46,597 nucleotides of DNA from Chromera velia (Eukaryota > Sar > Chromeraceae), in the NCBI GenBank assembly GCA_018398765.1, contig JAHBMJ010005858.1, positions 1 through 46,597 on the forward strand, given 5' to 3'. Below the pieces are notes generated by a model. The model searched no databases and had not been told where the DNA came from. It was given only the letters and a program-made list of their open reading frames with translations. Position 1 is the stretch's first letter. Each line of letters begins with the position of its first letter. Positions 13,255-24,189 of this stretch are shown in pieces. The position numbers were made by a program, and so were the translations under genes.

Positions 13255-15476
13255 AAGGAAGGAAGGAAGGAAGGAAGAAAGGAAGGGGGAAAGAAAGAAA
13301 AAGAACAACGAAAGAAAGTGAAACACTTCATGGCCACAAGAGATAATAGACTATTGGCGCAGGTAAAGCGGTGTGAGAAGAGAAATAGAGAAGCGAGCGC
13401 TCCGAACACTCAGACATAGGCACGCTTCGTCACAGTTTCCTTTTCTGTTTATAAACCAAAAAAGCACGCAAGGGGAAAAGAGAGGAGAGGCTCCCCCCGA
13501 CTGAAAGAAATGATGCAGCGGAGACAAAGAAGAAGTTGAAGTACCAGAGAGCAAACGGACAGAAAGAAGAAGAGACAGGAGACAGCGGATGGAAAGATGA
13601 ACGGGTGAATGCATGAAATACAGGAACAGCTGCACGTTCTGTGCGTCTGAGGGCCTGTCAGACCCCCGTCAGGTTTGTTTGTTCATCAGCACCCACATTT
13701 CTTTTTGTGTCTGCCGATGAAGAATCTGAAAAAATGCGCACAACAGAGAAGATGTACAACCATCATCTCGATGTTCGTGTTGTCCCCCAATTTTTTTCGA
13801 AAAGGCAGATCTTTCCCCTCTTCGCAGCTCCGCTCTCTCCACTAACTGGCTGACCGACCGACCTCGCCTACTTCTGGACTGTCCAGCACGAGCGCCGGTT
13901 TTTGTTCGCCCCTAACGTCATACAGTGATCTTACATCATAGAGCTGCATTCAGGCATCGACAGAAAAAACCAGAAAAATGAATGTAGTCATGATGGAGGC
14001 ATTCAAATCAAATCGTGCATCCGCTGTCAGAGGAATTTTGGAGAAAACAAACAAAAAGAAACCCCCCCCCCCCCNNNNNNNNNNNNNNNNNNNNNNNCCC
14101 AAAACCCCCCCCCCCCCCACACACACACACAGGGATGGATGGATGGATGGAGAGACGGGCAGAACCTTCTTTCGTCACAGCGCCGTACGACAACCAAGCC
14201 TCGATCACTTCAAGTGCACCACCCAAAAGGGAATTCCGAACGCGCGTCTCGTCCACATGAAGTGGAAAGAAGTGTGCAGACTTATTGGCCGACTGACGCA
14301 TATTCTTTCCTCTCTCGAGCTCACGACGACCGCAAAGAGATGACCGTCATTTCTCCAGCATGCGCACCTCGGCTTCGACTGAGGCGGCGTGTCTGCGTTC
14401 TTCTCTGGCAGAAGATTCCTGACGGGAAGCGTTGCCTTCACAGTTGCCGTTTTCTGCTCGCCCTGACCACCTGTGGAGGTGTTCAAGCCTGCCCGTGCCA
14501 TTGCCGCAGGGTTCACTCCTCCAGGGAGCGCAGCAGGCTGGGCCACACTGAGCACTGCGGGTGCCACTCCTCGCGTCTGGCCGGGTCCTGCCGTCCCAGA
14601 GGCCGACGGTCTGGTGCGACCACCGTCTCGAAGATCCTGGTGGTCGGCCGGTCCGTCGGTTTGTTCGATCGGCAGAGCGTGGAAAGGTTGCACACAGACA
14701 GGTAGGGAGAGAGCAAGTGAAGAAGGACGAATTTGCAGTGACGCGTTGCGTGGCACAGCCACATACAGGATCGCGGTCGTCTGGCTCGCTTTCTTTTTAG
14801 ATCGGTCGGGCTCTCATTCCCTTTTTAGTTCTGTGAAGAAAGTCTCGCTTCATTGCACTGTGCATGTGCCGCTTGCCTTGTTGAGGAGTAGTCAGAATCT
14901 ACTATCAATGAATTCAAAAAGCATCAGGGAGAATCTACCCGCACTTAAGGGGATCGACTCTCTCTCAGCTGCATTCTGTGTCATCACCCCTCCACAACGT
15001 CTGCGGCAGCCTCTATCCTGCCTGCCTTCTCCTCAGCGTACCCAGAAAAGCCAAGCAGAACAAAAGGACGAAAGAATGGGCATCGAAGAGTGAGAGCTCG
15101 GGAGAAAGAGAAAGAGAGAGAGAGAGAGCACAATGGGAAGAGCGGGAAGGATTGGAACAGCCCCTCTGCCATCCCTATCCGACATGCGTATAGAACAAGG
15201 CCGCATGAGTATAAGAAAGAAGGCAGCCAGATGAGCTTTTCGACAGACAGACCGACCGTCAAACAGACAGAGCGGATTAAGCCTTGTTTTTCGACAGACA
15301 GACAGACAGACACACAAGAAAAGATATGTGCAGGGACAGACAGCCAGCCAAGCAGCCAGACAAGTAGACAGAAAACTAGCCAGCGGTGACAGACAAGCAG
15401 ATAGTGCTAGCTAGGGGAAACACATGCCGTGCTGAAAACACAAAAAAGCATCAGAAATCTTTCAACTATTCCCAAC

Positions 15477-15545
<69 letters not shown>

Positions 15546-17451
15546 AGAGAGACGGAAAGACAAACAGAGAGTCAGAGATCTGACTGACATACCAGAATTT
15601 GAGGAGACCACTTCTCCTTTCCCGTCGAGTCACCAGCAATCGTTGCGACTAAGCTGTCGTTACTCGGATGGGGATATACGCCTCCAGAATATTTCCCCTT
15701 GTAAGTCCCCAGCACCCAATTCTCCTGCCAGTCGAATAAATCCACATCAATCAGGTACAGACGCGACGAAAGAGGAGTAAAGTACTCTACAAAAAGTGCA
15801 AAAAGAGCCCTCAGCGAAACAAAAAGTCTCCCCGGTACATCTTCTACGGTTCCGCAGACATTGTTGCAGAAAGGTTCTCTTAAAAAGGCACAAATCCCGA
15901 TCAAGCAAAACAGGAAAATGCCAAAAATTAACTCCGACCCCAGCTGACCTTCTCGGGATCTGTGAGAACGATTTGAGCGTCCGTTGCCGTAATGAGTCTG
16001 CCACCTGCAGAAAGAATGAGAGATGCACAAACGCGAATGCCATTTGACGTAAAAACAAAGTGAAAACAAGAGACATGGAAGTGTTCGTCTTCTGTCGGCC
16101 ATGAAAACTCTTGCGAAAACATGAACCGCAATTTCGGCCTGCGAATTGATCCGAAAATAGCCAAACCTTTTCTTCGCGTGCAAGTGTTCAAAGAGCTGTC
16201 GCTGGCTGCCTCCTTTTCTCTGGGGCGCTCCCCTGTCCTTCCTTAAGCAAGAAAACAGACACACACATGCACACTCACAGACAGAGAGAGAGAGAGGGAG
16301 AAAGAGAGACTGACCGTCAGCCATCCAATCAAGTCCCAAAAGACCCTGGGGTTTTGTTTTGTTTTGCACACACACACAAACACACACACAGAGAGAGAGA
16401 GAGAGAGAGCATGTGTACCAATAGAAACAGGAAGAGTCTCTCAATGCGCCGATTTGTTTTTTCGAGGCTGGGCAAGACACTCACAGTTAATGAGTCCATA
16501 CACAAATGCATTCCGGAGAACGGCAGAGCGTTCGTGCCACTAAAATCAGACAATGCTGGGCACAGAAGAGGAAAGGAGTGCAGACCTCCACCCGTACAGA
16601 ACAGAAAGAAAGAGAAACAGTGTGTTGCAAGCGGCAAGAAGAGACACATACTCAAGCATTTGAAGAGGCGAATTTTTGTGAATCTCTTGTTTCATTGCAT
16701 GTCTCCCGCTTCCTTGCTCTCCTCTGGTTTTCCTTTGCGCTCGCTTATTCGCGCTCTCCATCTGCCGGAGCGGTAAGTCCCTCTTCGAAAGAAACACTGG
16801 ATCTGCATGGAATCCGCCAATCTAGAGTCAATTACTCCTCCTACCACATAGACGTGCTCATTTGATTCCTTCCTTCTATCTGTCTTTTTCTCTTCTTGCT
16901 CACTGCTTCTTGATAGGCCGACCGACCGATTTGCTGTCCTCTGAGCCCCTGACTCCCAAGTTTTTAGGATCGATTGTGACCTTCTTCTGACGGTATCTGT
17001 AGTCCATCGGCAGGGCCTCGAGGGGGTAGTCGACTGCAGAGGAGAGGGAGGAAAAAAGTCACAGACTGTAAGGCCAGAGAAGCTGGAAGTGTCTCTTCGC
17101 ACGCAAGGAGGAGGCAACAAAACCGTGAGTGAAACAGACTGAAAAAGGAAAAGGAGACGGGAAGAGAGGTGAGCGAAACTTCTGGGCAGGGCGCGAGAAT
17201 TGTTTTCAGATTTTGCGTGAGGCAGCTGAAGGGGAGAGACAGGGCGTGGAGACTGACAGGGGCGCCATTGCTGATGCAGAAATAACCCCTGGTTTGCCAT
17301 TTTTTTCTCTTTTTTTTCTTTTTCTTTGCTCATGAAAATGGAAAGCGCCTCCTCCTCCCTCAAGCTGTGCCTGTGCGCCTGTAGAAGCTAAACCGAAGCG
17401 GCACACTTAAAGGCGACGTAGTGATAGAGCACCTCTCGGTCTTTCATCCAG
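10290..17451 (-). CDS. WD40-repeat protein, THOC3/TEX1-like (THO complex)
   Basis: Exons on the minus strand, 5' to 3': 17405-17451, 16923-17033, 16485-16555, 16315-16345, 15949-16004, 15593-15724, 14325-14636, 13094-13162, 11903-11997, one ending near 11759, 11309-11365, 10813-10976, 10290-10437 (stop 10290-10292). Phases agree across the first seven and the last three. Repeat signatures: GLLGLDWMADGGRLITATDA (16315 and 15949 joined), YPHPSNDSLVATIAGDST, CWRNDGHLFAVV, VTDLTFTGDGQLLVYAMNSG, DRFIVTASNDCSVSVLSSL, PVTSLSVNYDGTLVAFGTE, VEHLAWNPKENVLAYSLD. Repeat order, and the final blade carrying LAxxxDxxKYD followed by a short Gly-rich end, resemble THOC3, a seven-blade propeller of the nuclear THO/TREX complex for mRNA export. 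Exons appear to be missing between 14325 and 13162 (near the N gap) and between 13094 and 11997. Exon 14325-14636 carries a roughly 85-residue Pro/Ala/Thr insertion. WD40 fold is confident; the THOC3 assignment is an inference. Confidence 0.65.
10477..10705 (-). other. possible alternative exon in last intron of the WD40 gene
   Basis: Inside the intron between exons 10813-10976 and 10290-10437. One frame reads VVASASGWRDRLVVWSL, which looks like a WD40 strand D end; another reads LDGETDSLYGLSN and ends in a good GTAAGT donor at about 10559. Skipping it keeps phase and gives a good WD40 blade, so I place it in the intron. It could be a retained or alternative terminal exon. Confidence 0.3.
11827..11872. 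repeat. GA microsatellite
   Basis: Run of GA dinucleotides with a few C interruptions, in an intron of the WD40 gene. Confidence 0.9.
12564..12616. repeat. ACTG/GTCA tetranucleotide repeat
   Basis: Imperfect (GACT)n on the plus strand. Read in the sense of the minus-strand WD40 gene it is (GTCA)n, so it contains serial GTCAGT hexamers. Confidence 0.9.
13200..13319. repeat. purine-rich GAAA/GGAA repeat tract
   Basis: Repeats of CAAA, GAAA and GGAA, a polypurine run about 110 bp long within an intron of the WD40 gene. A CATC repeat lies just upstream at 13164-13183. Confidence 0.9.
14075..14097. other. assembly gap (23 N) between C homopolymers
   Basis: N run flanked on both sides by long C homopolymers, then a CA microsatellite and a GGAT repeat. 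The true length of the C tract is unknown, and a WD40 exon may be lost or obscured nearby. Confidence 0.95.
15479..15557. repeat. compound CT/CA/GA microsatellite
   Basis: A run of CT, then CA, then GA dinucleotides, close to the donor of WD40 exon 15593-15724. Similar compound repeats sit near 15110-15130, 16261-16310 and 16368-16410. Confidence 0.95.
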
Positions 17452-17958
17452 CTGAGCTGATGCGCCAGACGGGTGACAAAGTGAAAGAGAGAAAGGAGAC
17501 GGATTCACTGCACGCGTGACCGTGGAAGCACGTCTTTTGCAGAATCTCTGCTCTCCCCTCGACAGAAAGGCGTTGGCCACAAGAGGGACCCTTATGTTGA
17601 CTTCTGAAAAGCAGTATCCACCCGACTGCACTATTCAGCCATAATTTGCTTCGGTGACTGTCACTGATGGTTCCAACTTCAGCGAGCAGCTGCGAGCTCG
17701 CGCGCGGTCCCGAAAGACAGGGTATGACGGGTTTTTGCAACTGCCGGCCGAACCTGTCAACTTTGCTTTATAAGATCTGTCATACCGCCGTGGCAGAGAG
17801 CCTCGCTGGGGGATGGATTATTGTGTTACTAATAGAAGTGCAGTCTCCAGACCATTCATCGATACTGTGTGGGATAACCTTCTCCAGGTTCACGGAGCTG
17901 TTCGGTGTTGCTGACGGAGACAGAGACAGAGACAGGAAGGCAGAGACGAGACGGGCGC
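17452..17958. promoter_or_regulatory. head-to-head intergenic interval, candidate bidirectional promoter
   Basis: About 500 bp separate the most 5' exon I can read of the minus-strand WD40 gene (ending at 17451) from the AspRS start at 17959. No TATA box or other core element is obvious. Upstream non-coding exons of either gene could lie here. The promoter role is inferred only from the divergent layout. Confidence 0.35.
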
Positions 17959-20900
17959 ATGATGTGCACCACACTTGCACTCATATCGCTTTCCTTGGGC
18001 ACTCTGGCTTCAGGCAACCAAAGTGTAAGTGATCGTTTTCTTTCAGCATTTGCCGCTCCATCATGGCATGTACCCTTGTGGGCGCGGGACAAGGGAGCTT
18101 CAAGCCGTTTGGGCAGTGAGATTAGACGGAGACAGGGCAGTTTGGAGGAGACGTCGTGGAGCATTTTGTCGGATTCAGCGACTGAGTCTGCCCCCGTCTC
18201 CCTAGCATACGTCGCAGAGGATCTCCCTCTGCTTCAGTCGACATCTAGGGCTTCCGGGGATCCGTCTCCCGTCTCTGTGTCAGATTTGGGCAAGGAGACG
18301 GGACCTCCTCTGAACTCCGTCGTCAAAGTTCGCGCGCGTCTCCATACGGTCAGAGCAACAGGAAGCAGCTGCTTTCTTGTCCTCAGAGAAGCGGGTGGTC
18401 CCACTGTGCAGGCCGTGCACTTCAAGGACAAAAGTGCGCTCGAGGAGTCAAAAGCCCTTCTCAAATTCGTCAAAGGACTTCATCCAGAGTCGATACTGGA
18501 GGTTGAGGTCAGTGTTTTGCACACACTCGTTGTTCTTCGTGATTCCTCTCCATTGCTGCCTTCCACTTTGCTCTCACCCTTTTTTTGTCCGTGTGCGCGG
18601 GCGTCTCCCTATCCCCTGTGTCCTCTCCGCAGGGTAAATTGGTTTCCGCCACCGTCAAGTCCTGCACCCAATCGAATGTGGAGATTCAGATCCACACCCT
18701 GCGTGTGATCTCCCGGGCCCCCCCGGTCCTTCCCTTCTCCGTGGAGGACGCCGGGCGACCAGAGGAGGAAGTGGAAAAGAGCCAAGACACCGACAGGCCC
18801 CTTCCGACCCTCGGACAAGATTTGAGACTCGACTACCGACACCTCGATCTACGAGCACCCGCCCAGAACGCAGCACTCCGCGTCAAATCAGGTACACCTG
18901 GCGATGGCCGTATAGGGGACACACGCATGCTAGTCCTTCCTTCATGTGAGGAAGTGTCTGATGAATGCAGGAATGAGTGACAGACCACGTGGGCGCGTGA
19001 AGGGGAAGGATACGATTCGGGTTGTGCATGCAAGAAAAAGATGGGTTGCACTTTCCCCTCCGCACAAATACGTTCAGAGAGTCCATGGTTGTGACCTTGG
19101 TCTCAGTCTTTTTGCGTGATCATCGTCCTTAATTCCTGCTTGGAAAGAAAAAATCAGTTGGGTCAAAAGGAAGACAGCGAGGGAATCAGTCCGACGTGAT
19201 CGAGTTCTTCCACTCAGCGGGCCGGCCTTACTTACAGTCACCGGCTGTCATGCTTCGTTGACTCTATCTGCTTTCATTTTTCCGCTCTTTCCGGACTGAC
19301 TGCAGAGATGTGTAGACTCTTTCGCGAGGCTATGTATGAGGTCAGTCAAGTCGTTGGGGCGGGCTTCCGTCTGAAATCAATCAGCGAAATTTCATGAAAA
19401 CACTCATTTGCAACGAGACGCGAATTTCTTTCGACTGCTCTTGGAGTTTTCCTCCTCCCAGTCATCGTTTGTTCTTTTCTCGCTTCACCAGACCAATGAA
19501 AAAATGCCAACATTGCGCTCTGTGACTGCACTGCAGCAAGGCTTCACAGAAATCCAGACCCCCAAACTGATAGGGGGCGCCTCTGAGGGGGGGGCTGAGG
19601 TTTTTTCTCTGGATTATTTTGGCAGGAAGGCTTTCCTTGCACAGAGTCCGCAGTTGTTCAAGCAGATGGCCGTGGCAGGAGACCTGGGCGGGGTCTTTGA
19701 AATTGGCCCCGTGTTTCGGTGGGTTCCTGCCAGTGCATGTATTTTCTTTTCTGTGCGGCAGCAGCATTATAACACTCCCTTTTATGATTTGGCATTCGGA
19801 CGGATGGGCTTTTGGAGAGGTCCTCGAGGTCAAATGGGGCAATTTCAAGTTTGGCGTTTGAAGTCAGAGGCGGTTTTGTAAGTCCGAATTCTCTGGAAGA
19901 AGAGACAATGGGAAGAGGCACCTCAAGGGGGAGTTCGTCCTGTCACTCCTTGTCTTTCTTCTGAGAAAAGCCGGAAGAGAAAGGACGCTGTAGGTGCTCT
20001 CTGTCATCTTCTGTATATTCTCTCCGTGTTTCTGCAGAGCTGAAAAGTCGAACAGCAGGCGACATCTCACAGAGTTCACTGGTAAGAATTCTGTATGGAA
20101 AAAAAAAAAAAGTCGAACAGCAGGCGACATCTCACAGAGTTCACTGGTAAGAGCTCATGCATAGGATTGAAGGAAGGAAGCATGGGGGGAATGAAACAAG
20201 CAAGCAAGGGAGACATAAAAGGAAAGAAAACACCGAAGTCGTTTGGAACTGTGTAAAGGGGCAAGAAAGCAGAAACGCTTCTGAGTTTGGGGGTTGAAAG
20301 CTGTGTCTTTTCCTTCCTTTCTTTCTTTCCCTCCTTCTTTCTGGCTTGTCCTTCTCAACACCGGCTGTCTCTGCATTTCTCCGACTGTCTCTGGATACTT
20401 TCTTTGTCTCCATCGGATGCCCCTGAATTCACTCGGCTGCCCTCTTCCCCTTTCTTCCTTGATTTCCCCCAATCTCTTACAGTTTTCCTCCTCTTGTCTG
20501 CTCCTTCCCACCTTCTCTCTTATGCTCCTCAGGCGTTGACATGGAGATGCCTATTCAGAGCCACTACATGGAGGCGATTGAAGTTGCACACGGGTCAGTG
20601 GGGTGCCTTCTGCAAATCAACGGAAGGAAAAGGAAAGGAAGGGAAGGGAAGGGAAGGCAGGTGAATCGACGCTCGTGTGGTGTCCAGGGACGCAACGAGC
20701 ACCAGGCGGGCAGGCAGGCAGGCAGGCAGGCAAATGGCAGGCCATCATCAACGGCTGATGTTTTGGAAAAGTCTCGCACACAAGAGGTCTTCAGCTCATA
20801 CTCATGCCCTTCAATGATAGGTTGAGGTAGGAAGAGGAGAAACAGAAACAGACGTGGGCCACCAATGGAGACGTGTTAGAAGATGCACCGTGTTGATCAG

Positions 20901-22820
20901 GTAGCTCGCAGCATAAAGATCCTGAATTAAAAAAAAAAGAAGCAATATTCAGATTAAAAACACAGACGAACTTGCAGTGATGTGTGAAACAGACGAGACT
21001 AGCCTTCCGGATCCGGATCTATCCTTCGGTTTCTCGTTCCTCTTCGTTTCTCCTGTCTGCCTCTCTGCCTCTCTATGTTTTTGTCGTTCATTGTTTCGTG
21101 CGGCGTCCGTTTGAAATATTACTTCGATTCGCAGTCTGTGAGAAAAATGGGGGGAGGGGAGAGGAAGAAGCCATACAGTCTGACTGCCGGCCTGCCCGCA
21201 TGTCTGTTCGTCTGCCTGTCTTTCAGGGCTTTCAAGAAGATGTTCAGAGAGCTTGAGGAGTCTCCACGGTCGCAGGAGCTGCTTGCCCGAATTCGGTGAG
21301 TCTTCCAGTCAGTCAGTCAGTCAGTCAGTCAGTCAGTCAGTCAGGCAGTCAGTCAGTCAGTCAGTCAGTCAGTCAGTCAGTCAGTCAGTCAGTCAGTCAG
21401 TCAGTCAGTCTTCCAGTCAGTCAGTCAGTCAGTCAGTCAGTCAGTCAGTCAGTCAGTCAGCTAGCAAACAAGCCTTTCCGCAACCCCCGCCAAATGATCG
21501 ATTGACGCATAAGACATCCGTGTCTCAATTGAGCTTGTACGGCAGACAGGCAGGTGGGCGGCCTGGCGGTCTCTTCACAACTTCAACTTGGTCGTTTACC
21601 CCTCTTTTCGAGTTTTCAGTGCCAAGTTTTTGATCATGTCGCCTAGCTCTCCTCATCTGCACGCCTTCCTCGATCCCCCAGACGACAGTTCCCAAGTGAA
21701 CCCCCCAAGATCCCCGACGAGCCGGTGGTCATCAGCCATCAAGAAGCTGTGGACATGCTGAGGTGGGCTTATTGGCAGGGAGAGAGGGAAGTTTCTGTCA
21801 ATTCACAGACTGCAGTGCTGGATTCTTTGCGGTCGGCTGCCTCCGGGCTTTGCAAGTGACGGCCTTTTTTGAGTTTTGGTGCTTGTGGATCGACATGAGG
21901 GCAGCTGAAAGGAAGAAAAGCTCCTTGTCTAATCTCTTCAACTGAACGACAACGTCACCTTGCCTACCCACACAGAGACACAGAGACGAACATACATACA
22001 TGTAGATACATACGCATACGTGCACAGGAACATACGCACATGCAAACACCTCGCTGCGGTCCCTGTCCCTGTCAACCGCTGTTCAGGGAAAGGGGGGACA
22101 CGAAGATCGGCGACCTCGACGATTTCTCGTCCTCCCAGGAGATTCTCTTGGGGGAGATTGTCAGAGAAAAATACGGCACAGATCTGGTCGTGGTCGACCA
22201 GTACCCTCTCGACGTGCGGTCGGTCTCTACACTTGTTTTGTGTATTCGCTATCTTTGTGACGCTTGTTCTGTCCCTCAGAGTAACACCCGTGTGTTTATG
22301 GCCGGTAGAGGCGTTGCTTGGTTTTTCTATGGTCGCTGCTGCCTTCCTGCCTGCCGCCTGGCTTCAAAGCTGATAGATAGATGGTATATATACAAGTATC
22401 CGAGCTCTCCATGATTCTGAATAAGACCACTGGCGCACTTTCTCTTTCGAAGCCGCTCCTGGACCCCAGAAAGAACTTTTCTGTTTTCAGGCCATCGCGA
22501 GGCAGCTCTATGCCAGAGATGTGTGTCGGCCTGTTTCTTGGCTTGCATCTTGTCCTGTTGCGTGTAGATGCAAATTTAATCCTCTCCGCAATCAGGGCGT
22601 TGTATCAGCACCTTGCGGTCCTATGTGTCTTCTCTGATGCCGCTTTCATTTGTTTTCTTCAGCTGAACAAAAATAAAATTGTTTGCGAGCGATTCCTTGC
22701 AGACCATTCTACACAATGCTGTCTCCATCTGATCCTTCTCGGTCAAATTCTTATGACATCTTCTTGCGAGGACAGGAGATCTCCTCAGGTAGGGGCAGAG
22801 CGCTTATGTTCTTTTTTTTT

Positions 22821-22864
<44 letters not shown>

Positions 22865-22879
22865 AGAGTGAGAGAGAAT

Positions 22880-22924
<45 letters not shown>

Positions 22925-24189
22925 CCCGCGTGTGCAAGGAAGAGAACGGGAGATCTCCGAAGATGAGGAGGTGTCCGACAAGAGATTTGCAGTCTTCTCT
23001 CTTTCCTTTTCTTCTCTTTGGTTGGTTTTTGAGGCTTCCCTAATCGACCAATCAGCTGTCCCAATGGATGGAGGACATAGGAGGGGCGTCTGTCGCTCCT
23101 CCGCTTCTCTTTCGGCGTCGGATTCTACAGACCATGATTTTCATTTCCGGGGTGGGTTGTGCGGCGGATAGGGTCCTTCCTCATCTGCTTTCCCACTGGA
23201 CTGGTGTTGCTGCACTTTTGTCTCGGGTCAATGAACAGTAAGTGGCCCACTCTGGTCTGCACAAATGGAAAATAAGAGATGCATGGTTTGATGATTCGTA
23301 TCTGTAATTTAACACTACAGGTGCTCAGCGAATTCATGACCCTGATCTTCTTCTACGGAGAATTCAAGAGTCAGTTAGGGGGGGATAGGGAGGGAGGGAG
23401 GGAGGGGGGCATTGATTAGAAGGAACAGAGGGGAAAGAGCATTTGGTTGAAGGGCGCTCGGACGGCTCCGTCTTGTCGAGTGATTCGACATGCGAAACCT
23501 CTGTAAAGCTTCCCCGCGCGTCTTTCCTTTCTTTCACTAGTTTTCCTTTTTTTTCTCAATTCCCTCGGTGGATCTTCTCTTCGGTGGGATCTTCTTCACC
23601 ATGCACGCTGGAGGTTTCCAGTGGATCGAAGAGTGATTCTGTTTTGCGTCCTGTTGCTCTGTCCTGCAAACCCATTCGACGTGTGAGTGCATTTGCAGAA
23701 AGGAGGGAGACCCCGAGGAACTAAAGTTCTACATTGAAGTCAGTGATTCACTTAGTGAGTGAGTCAATGAGTGAATGAGTATACCTACATAACCTTTTTG
23801 ACTGCGCTAAATCTGATCCTCTGATCATCCACTGCGAACTCTCCCCATGCCGAGCTTCGATCTCGTGGCTTCCCGACCTGTCAACTTTTGGAGTTTTTGA
23901 AGCGATACGATTGAAAGGATCGAATGAGCGATCCGACAATTAAAAGACATCTGCTTTTGTGAACGTTTGCACATCGTCCTGCTGTACGCTCGCTCTTCCT
24001 GCGTTCTTTTCCTTCTGCCGCTCTTTCTCATTTCAGATGCGTGCTGTGATGCAGGCTTTGAGTTGCGGTTGCCCTCCCCACGCTGGATTTGGTCTGGGTC
24101 TCGACCGCATCGTATCTCTTTACCTGGACCTTGGGAACGTCCGCAAGGCCTCTCTGTTCCCACGAGATCCCCGAAGGCTTTCTCCTTGA
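17959..24189 (+). CDS. aspartyl-tRNA synthetase, eukaryotic/archaeal type
   Basis: Attaches aspartate to tRNA-Asp (class IIb). Exons: 17959-18507, 18633-18891, 19306-19340, 19537-19718, 20038-20081, 20533-20593, 21227-21295, 21682-21762, 22087-22218, 22703-22788, 23321-23369, 23699-23738, 24037-24189. All phases join, giving 1740 nt or 579 residues plus TGA; animal cytosolic enzymes are near 500. The OB-fold anticodon-binding domain is in exons 1-2. The catalytic core shows [19 protein letters not shown], then motif 2 ([21 protein letters not shown], split by introns 4/5), PFYTM...[18 protein letters not shown], and motif 3 GLGLDRIV before the family-typical [11 protein letters not shown] end. 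The catalytic arginines of motifs 2 and 3 are present. The first about 115 residues extend beyond the conserved part and begin [19 protein letters not shown], resembling a signal peptide; ATG 17905 in the same frame is an alternative start. Compartment is therefore open: cytosol, or an organelle by dual targeting. Confidence 0.93.
20108..20152 (+). repeat. tandem partial copy of AspRS motif-2 exon with its donor
   Basis: 45 nt here are identical to 20043-20087. They cover 39 of the 44 nt of exon 5 plus GTAAGA of its 5' splice site. The copy lies 65 nt downstream in the following intron. Instead of the TTTCTGCAG acceptor, it is preceded by a run of A, so it has no usable 3' splice site directly before it. 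Confidence 0.95.
20637..20732. repeat. GGAAG and GGCA short tandem repeats
   Basis: GGAAG units followed at 20707-20731 by GGCA units, in AspRS intron 6. Confidence 0.85.
21305..21461. repeat. CAGT/GTCA tetranucleotide repeat beside AspRS donor 7
   Basis: About 155 bp of nearly pure (CAGT)n, interrupted by one GGCAG unit and one CTTCCAG unit. It starts within 10 nt of the GTGAGT donor of exon 7. It carries dozens of overlapping GTCAGT hexamers in the sense strand. Confidence 0.97.
22815..22924. repeat. T-run, CT and GT microsatellites
   Basis: Poly-T, then (CT)n, then (GT)n, in the AspRS intron after exon 10. Confidence 0.95.

Noticed and set aside
12946-13319. CRISPR-like or satellite array in the tetranucleotide tracts
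   Set aside because: Simple-sequence microsatellites without spacers, in a eukaryotic intron.
19492-19536. Earlier acceptor for AspRS exon 4 (ACCAATG start)
   Set aside because: It keeps frame and adds 15 residues absent from the family; CAG at 19534-19536 restores the conserved junction [13 protein letters not shown].
21253-21633. Ser/Gln/Val repeat ORF (SQSVSQSV)
   Set aside because: Translation of the CAGT repeat in an AspRS intron.
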